Source: Saccoglossus kowalevskii (taxonomy: Eukaryota > Hemichordata > Enteropneusta > Harrimaniidae). From it: 11,246 nt of DNA. The notes under the pieces were generated by a model. The model searched no databases. It had not been told where the DNA came from and was given only the letters and a program-made list of their open reading frames with translations. Below, piece after piece: positions 7,663 to 11,246 of this stretch (position 1 is its first letter; each line of letters starts with the position of its first letter). Location: positions 45,878 through 57,123 of the forward strand of contig NW_003156252.1 in the NCBI RefSeq assembly GCF_000003605.2. Reading direction: 5' to 3'. The translations under genes and the position numbers were made by a program.

Positions 7663-7799
7663 GTTCTCAATAATGAGTTCAATGATTACGTTATCTGTGG
7701 TATACCATACTTCCGGTGGATAGTCAAATATGCAGCCCTAGGCCACGATTTCTTATTCAATTTATAGGGAACCATATGTAAATTAACATGTAAATCAAG

Positions 7800-8072
7800 A
7801 TGACATCACTCTGTTTACACTGTTCATTTATAATTGGTCGAAACCAATGGCGTGAAACTACCAAATCAGGTGCCAAAGTTCATTGTCATACAACCGGATG
7901 TACCCTTAAGGCAACAGTAATGTTATGCAAATTAACAGAAATGCATAATAGTTTTGTCTTTCCAAGTTCACCAAAGAGTATTAACCTTAAGTTCATACAA
8001 AGTGCTGGAATCACCTCTTCCTACGACATTCAAGTTCACACCACTGCAGAATCGCATGTGACGTCATTCTGA
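7800..8072 (+). CDS. Doubtful 90-aa ORF, unknown
   Basis: An ATG-started frame of 90 codons is the longest open frame with a true ATG in the non-transposon part of the window. The protein has scattered Cys and His (CLHC near residue 5, HCHTTGC near 28) but these do not match a spacing I know for zinc binding. No signal peptide, membrane span or repeat is visible. Composition is not clearly coding, and no splice or polyadenylation context supports it. Most likely it is a chance frame; it is listed because nothing excludes it. Confidence 0.12.
   Translation: MTSLCLHCSFIIGRNQWRETTKSGAKVHCHTTGCTLKATVMLCKLTEMHNSFVFPSSPKSINLKFIQSAGITSSYDIQVHTTAESHVTSF
8059..8066. promoter_or_regulatory. Perfect CRE motif TGACGTCA
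   Basis: The eight-base palindrome is the full consensus for CREB/ATF-type bZIP factors. It stands alone near the end of the doubtful 90-codon frame, with an inverted repeat GATTC/GAATC just after it (8070-8083). Binding cannot be judged from sequence alone. Confidence 0.25.
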
Positions 8073-8089
8073 TTCTCGGGAATCATAAA

Positions 8090-8940
8090 GTCTTCGGTAC
8101 CATAGTAGACTAAGTATTTGGAAATAAATCTCACACAAGGTATACTCTTTGTCGACCAATCAGGCTGCTCTCCTTGTGAAGAATGTAACAATTCGTGCAT
8201 GTAATATTTGTATTAAATATTTCTTTATTCCTTCACCTAAAAAAGTCACAAAATATTCCCTTTTCTATCTAAATTACGTATGTATTTAATAGCTTATAAT
8301 GCAGGCCTAACTGAGAGGGCATAATAATTGAAAATCAATTAAACTTTGAATTCCTGACAGAACTACAAAGGTGGTTTGTAATTTACCTAATTAAAAATCT
8401 ATGTGGTAATTTTATTGCAAAATAACGATCTTAGATATCTTTTTTTTCACTTTCACGAGAAAATTTGTGTATAGTAAAATGTCTAGAAGGCTCTGGAAGT
8501 TGCAAAGAATAATTAGATTGATGCTGTTATATCTAATTCGGAATGAGTATAAAATGTCTTGGTATTGACCTGCTGACTCATTTTCTCTGCAAGAGTTTCA
8601 CCTTTTGTTGCATCTTTTTTTCTGATAATTTAAAGCTAATTGTTGAATTTCACCTTTCTAGTATTATTTTAGCCTTCGTCCGTTGAGATGAGGACTGCCA
8701 GTAACAAACTTGCTTTGCGCATATTTCTAGTATGTATTCCTACGCTTTCGATTGACGGAGAAGGCACCATAATTTGCAGTAAATTGTCTTAGAACGGTGT
8801 TCACTTTCCCGGGGTATTTGAAACCGAAATTGTCATCTAACTGTAAGGCCGTCGCTGATTGGCTGCTGAGCTAGAATGACATTTTTGCCTTGCCCGTAGT
8901 GTAGTTTAAACGAAAGGGGAGGTATAGTAAGGGAAAGATT
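8090..8940. other. Non-coding stretch
   Basis: No gene or RNA gene is recognised. CCAAT-type words occur at 8156-8160 and, inverted, at 8859-8863. Otherwise this is AT-rich unique-looking sequence on both strands. Confidence 0.4.
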
Positions 8941-8942
8941 TT

Positions 8943-8952
8943 GTCGTCGTCG

Positions 8953-9002
<50 letters not shown>
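8943..9002. repeat. (GTC)3(GTT)17 microsatellite
   Basis: Three GTC units (8943-8951) are followed by 17 pure GTT units (8952-9002). It directly precedes the first copy of a longer tandem pair. No coding frame extends through it. Confidence 0.98.
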
Positions 9003-9004
<2 letters not shown>

Positions 9005-9022
9005 GGCGTGACTTATGGGTGT

Positions 9023-9282
9023 GATAACTCAAGTATTTTTTACACGATCAGTTACAAATATATATATATGTTATAAACAAACATGCAATGATGGCCAAGT
9101 TCGATGTTGGTGCATTGTGCTTGCATAATTAATGAGAGACGGCTACTGATTGGTTATCTCTTGTGAGCGCGATAACTCAAGTAATTTTCACCCGATGGGT
9201 TTCAATTTATATATGTTATAAACAAAGGTGTAAGAATAACCAAGTTCAATATTGGCGCACTTTACATACATAATTAATGAGA
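9023..9282. repeat. Two tandem copies of a repeat of about 115 bp, about 147 bp apart
   Basis: Copy one spans about 9023-9137 and copy two about 9171-9282. Both begin GATAACTCAAGTA, share TATATATGTTATAAACAAA and CCAAGTTC in the middle, and end CATAATTAATGAGA. By eye the copies are about three quarters identical. The start offset is 148 bp and the end offset 145 bp. The spacer of about 33 bp contains CTGATTGG. It may be part of a dispersed family; its function is unknown. Confidence 0.85.
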
Positions 9283-9289
9283 AATGTAG

Positions 9290-9772
9290 TAATTATTTTT
9301 TCAGTTAAAACGTAATTGTTGTGAAACCCTTTTTTTAGGTAAAGAAAAGTAATTTTAATGTTTTGAAATTCAATCCTCCTAATCTGTATCAGGATTTAAC
9401 AAGAAAATCCATGGTGTAATAGTTGTTTTGAAATCCTGTGTAATTTTCCACTGTTGTGTGATTATTTATGTATACATCTTCATTTTATTGGAACCAGTGT
9501 CACCTTAAGTTCATTATAGAAAAATGACTTTGTTTTTACTCCTGTTAATATTTGATGTTTGTGTGAAGTCACTGTATGGTAATTAGATCTGTTCAAAGTT
9601 TATTTTCAAACACATTTGTCAGTTTATACTGTGAGCAGTAATCTTCTCAAATAGCTGCATTGGGTTTACGCAATTTTATTTCCTATAATGCCCATCAATA
9701 CTTACACTCATTTTTAATACTCGGTACATGATACTGTTACGAAACTGAACTGGATCACAGAATGCACCAACA
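9290..9772. other. AT-rich non-coding stretch
   Basis: No gene is recognised. Stops are frequent in all frames, and neither a longer repeat nor an RNA-like fold was seen. Confidence 0.4.
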
Positions 9773-9858
9773 TGATACGTCGGCAGGTGTCATCCGTTGA
9801 CACCTTGCATCTCAGACCACTAAAGAAGTCTTTAGTGGTCTGAGCTGACACCGTATCA
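9773..9858. repeat. Compact foldback with a 16-bp near-perfect palindrome
   Basis: The core CTCAGACCACTAAAGA (9811-9826) and its exact reverse complement (9829-9844) are separated by only AG. Outside it, GGTGTCA (9786-9792) pairs with TGACACC (9846-9852), and TGATACG (9773-9779) with CGTATCA (9852-9858). The left arm can also close on itself: AGGTGTCA (9785-9792) with TGACACCT (9798-9805) over a five-base loop. So two alternative folds exist. The loop is too tight and the stem too short for an ordinary microRNA precursor. It may be a cruciform-forming relic of a small foldback element. Confidence 0.85.
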
Positions 9859-9899
9859 CTTTTGACCTGGCCGTTCGAGACCGGTGAAGATATTAAATT

Positions 9900-10240
9900 C
9901 AACTTAGTACTTTTATTTAATCAAATCAGGTTTTGTGTCACGTGATTTACCTAATATGATGACTTGTACTTGGATACTGAAACAGACAATTCTCGTACTT
10001 GGCTTAGATATGCACTTTGTCATGTTCCCAAGACTTAATTTAGCCTGACTCCCAGAGAAAATGTGTATTTTATGCCTCGGTGAATGGAGTTAATTACGAT
10101 ATAACCGTCGCTATCCGGACAGTTTGGTAAGCGTAGTTTTCCGATATAGCAGACGATTAATCATTGTATATGACGTGTTAAATACTTCCTGTGATTGGCT
10201 ATATATGATTGTTTTCACGCATACAATTTGAGATATTACG
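9900..10240. other. AT-rich non-coding stretch
   Basis: No gene is recognised. A palindromic E-box TCACGTGA lies at 9938-9945, and an inverted CCAAT word next to TATATA at about 10193-10207 (GATTGGCTATATATG). They are isolated signals without a following open frame. Confidence 0.35.
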
Positions 10241-10312
10241 AATACAAATGCAATTTTATAAATACAAATGAAGATTTTACAAATACAAATGCATATTTTA
10301 TAAATACAAATG
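10241..10312. repeat. 21-bp AT-rich minisatellite
   Basis: AATACAAATG starts at 10241, 10261, 10282 and 10303 (steps of 20, 21 and 21 bp), each followed by a variable part rich in ATTTTA. Degenerate units continue to about 10400, where AATACAAATGGAG returns at 10385. Non-coding. Confidence 0.8.
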
Positions 10313-10531
10313 GAGATGTAATAGAGATGTAAATTTCAAGAATAAAAATTACAATTATAAATGGAGATTTTACAAGGATCTATGAATACAAATGGAGGTT
10401 TCCATAAATATATGTAATTTTTATGTCATATGAATGTAAAATCTTGCACATAAATATTGTTAATGAATATTGCAACACTCGGCCTTCCATGGTTATTGTT
10501 CAAACATTCACATGCTGTCTTTCATTTTTAA

Positions 10532-10635
10532 CCACGCAATTACCCCAGGCGCTGGAGGTAGTAAAGTTCCGCCCGCCCGGTGGGATAATGCTACACAAAC
10601 ATGTACCATCTCCAGCGCCTGGGGTACCACGCAAT
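10532..10635. mobile_element. 86-bp mini-MITE with 17-bp inverted repeats and a 9-bp target duplication
   Basis: The element is 10541-10626. TACCCCAGGCGCTGGAG (10541-10557) is the exact reverse complement of 10610-10626. CCACGCAAT stands directly before it (10532-10540) and directly after it (10627-10635). The inverted related copy at 10977-11013 shows the site once and empty. Past 17 bp the inverted repeats match imperfectly for about nine more bases. It has no coding capacity, so it would depend on a transposase encoded elsewhere. A 9-bp duplication fits Mutator-like elements best, though other families duplicate 8-10 bp. The interior has a GC-rich CCGCCCGCCCGG. Confidence 0.85.
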
Positions 10636-10664
10636 AAGCTTGCTTGTTTCAACTTAGTCGCTGT

Positions 10665-10716
10665 GCGCGTTTGAATGTCGCAACAATATTACTGTTATTG
10701 TTGCAACAAAACGCGC
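10665..10716. repeat. Two-tier imperfect hairpin
   Basis: Outer stem GCGCGTTT (10665-10672) pairs with AAACGCGC (10709-10716). Inner stem GCAACAATA (10680-10688) pairs with TATTGTTGC (10696-10704) over a seven-base loop. They are joined by an internal loop of 7 and 4 bases. It lies at the inner edge of the left arm of the large inverted repeat. It is too short for a typical microRNA precursor. Confidence 0.7.
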
Positions 10717-10742
10717 CAAAATTTACTAATGTCAAGATTTGA

Positions 10743-10946
10743 GAATATGTTTGCCTGATTTCAAACGTTGAACCAGTGACACGGACAGTTGTGGGTTGCA
10801 ATGAATCGTTGTATGATAAAAGACAGAAAGAGTTGGAGATGATGAAAATATGGAATGACGCTGATGAGGAAGTACACAACTCTGGCCTCTGTCTGTGGTC
10901 TGTGGTGGTTCCCAGGCTCCAGCAAGACGTCGACAAGAAGTTGTGA
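10743..10946 (+). CDS. Unrecognised open stretch of 67 codons, possible exon (doubtful)
   Basis: From just after a TGA at 10740-10742 the frame is open to TGA 10944-10946, with the first ATG only in its second half (MMKIWNDADEEVHN). An overlapping frame begins ATG 10864 with MRKYTTLASVCGLWWF, which looks faintly like a signal peptide and ends at TGA 10975-10977. The segment 10840-10945 is richer in G and C than its neighbours, and CAG|GTGACT at 10953-10961 could be a donor site. It lies inside the large inverted repeat, so a transposon-derived origin is as likely as a host exon. Confidence 0.12.
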   Translation, partial: EYVCLISNVEPVTRTVVGCNESLYDKRQKELEMMKIWNDADEEVHNSGLCLWSVVVPRLQQDVDKKL

Positions 10947-10977
10947 AGATGTACAGGTGACTAAACCCAAAATTTGA

Positions 10978-11246
10978 AACAAGCGAACTTATTGCGTGGT
11001 CAAAAATGAATGACGGTATCTCGATGTTTGAACAATAACTACAATCTACGTTGCCGTAACTCGAAATTATGTTAACTGTTAATTAAAGTTTGAGTATGGC
11101 AATCGATGTGGCTCACAACATGGCATTTTATAAAACCAATTTTACAATTCATTTACATTTTGAAAACTCATTAATAATAACAAAAAATGGAGCATCATAC
11201 CTACATCGGATTTTAATCAGATTAGCTTGACAGTAGGAGAGAGTTA
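10978..11246. other. Right arm of the inverted repeat, then AT-rich non-coding end
   Basis: The first part belongs to the inverted repeat (to 11039) and includes the empty copy of the mini-MITE target. From 11040 to the window end there is AT-rich sequence with no gene, RNA gene or repeat that I can recognise. Confidence 0.4.

Larger units (their letters stand above)
10492..11039. repeat. Large imperfect inverted repeat (foldback), arms of about 75-90 bp
   Basis: GTTATTGTTCAAACAT (10492-10507) is the exact reverse complement of 11024-11039. Further in, 10519-10540 plus 10636-10650 match, on the other strand, 10977-11013 with 33 of 37 positions equal. Weaker similarity continues to about 10662 and 10953. 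The left arm is interrupted by the 86-bp mini-transposon at 10541-10626. The central part (about 10665-10950) holds a hairpin and a GC-richer stretch. It could be a foldback transposon or an inverted duplication; no target duplication was found at the outer ends. Confidence 0.8.

Noticed and set aside
9811-9844. microRNA precursor
   Set aside because: Stem of 16 bp with a 2-base centre is too short and tight for Drosha/Dicer processing; no longer flanking stem is continuous.
9865-9885. CCGTTCGAGACCGG, like a tRNA B box
   Set aside because: No matching A box or cloverleaf at the right distance upstream; the upstream sequence is the palindrome.
9714-9902. Minus-strand 62-codon frame
   Set aside because: It runs through the palindrome at 9811-9844, so its sequence is dictated by the inverted repeat.
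10241-10400. CRISPR-like array
   Set aside because: The 21-bp periodic units have no distinct spacers and are AT-rich and degenerate; this is an ordinary minisatellite in an animal genome.
10423-10674. Plus-strand 83-codon frame
   Set aside because: It crosses the mini-MITE and both of its target copies, so it is a chance frame over a transposon insertion; its first codon is ATG-like context only.
10649-10982. Two overlapping minus-strand frames of 73 and 95 codons
   Set aside because: They overlap each other and the hairpin, have no domain signal, and lie in the foldback centre.

Overview
The window looks like intergenic or intronic DNA from an animal nuclear genome, most likely an AT-rich invertebrate. 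The evidence is a decayed BEL/Pao-type LTR retrotransposon (a lineage known from animals), many short MITE-like and foldback repeats, micro- and minisatellites, and no bacterial gene organisation. The species cannot be fixed from the sequence; a marine invertebrate is my guess, not a demonstrated fact. No intact protein-coding gene is visible.

Layout. Positions 1-4877 are the 3' part of a BEL/Pao element on the + strand; its 5' LTR, gag and protease would lie upstream of the window. The pol relic reads in order: reverse transcriptase, connection/RNase H, integrase zinc-binding domain, integrase core, and the C-terminal DUF5641 region. It changes frame at least seven times and carries several in-frame stops. 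A nearly pure 435-bp (AGAGT)87 array (1516-1950) sits inside pol, flanked on both sides by recognisable pol codons, and appears to have grown from pol codons. A probable 3' LTR (about 3345-4877) is split by a nested element of about 910 bp (3402-4311) with 13-bp terminal inverted repeats and TTAA on both sides.

From 4878 to the end there is non-coding sequence with repeats: a possible relic LTR (5201-5535), a 48-bp minisatellite (5876-6054), a small CpG cluster (6735-6800), a (GTT)17 microsatellite next to two copies of a repeat about 147 bp apart (8943-9282), a compact foldback with a 16-bp perfect palindrome (9773-9858), a 21-bp minisatellite (10241-10312), and a large imperfect inverted repeat (10492-11039).

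The clearest small discovery is in the last of these. The left arm holds an 86-bp mini-transposon with 17-bp perfect inverted repeats and a 9-bp target duplication, and the right arm preserves the same site empty. I found no convincing new multi-gene system. What the window shows is repeats nested in repeats. All small open frames in the second half are weak and none is recognised.
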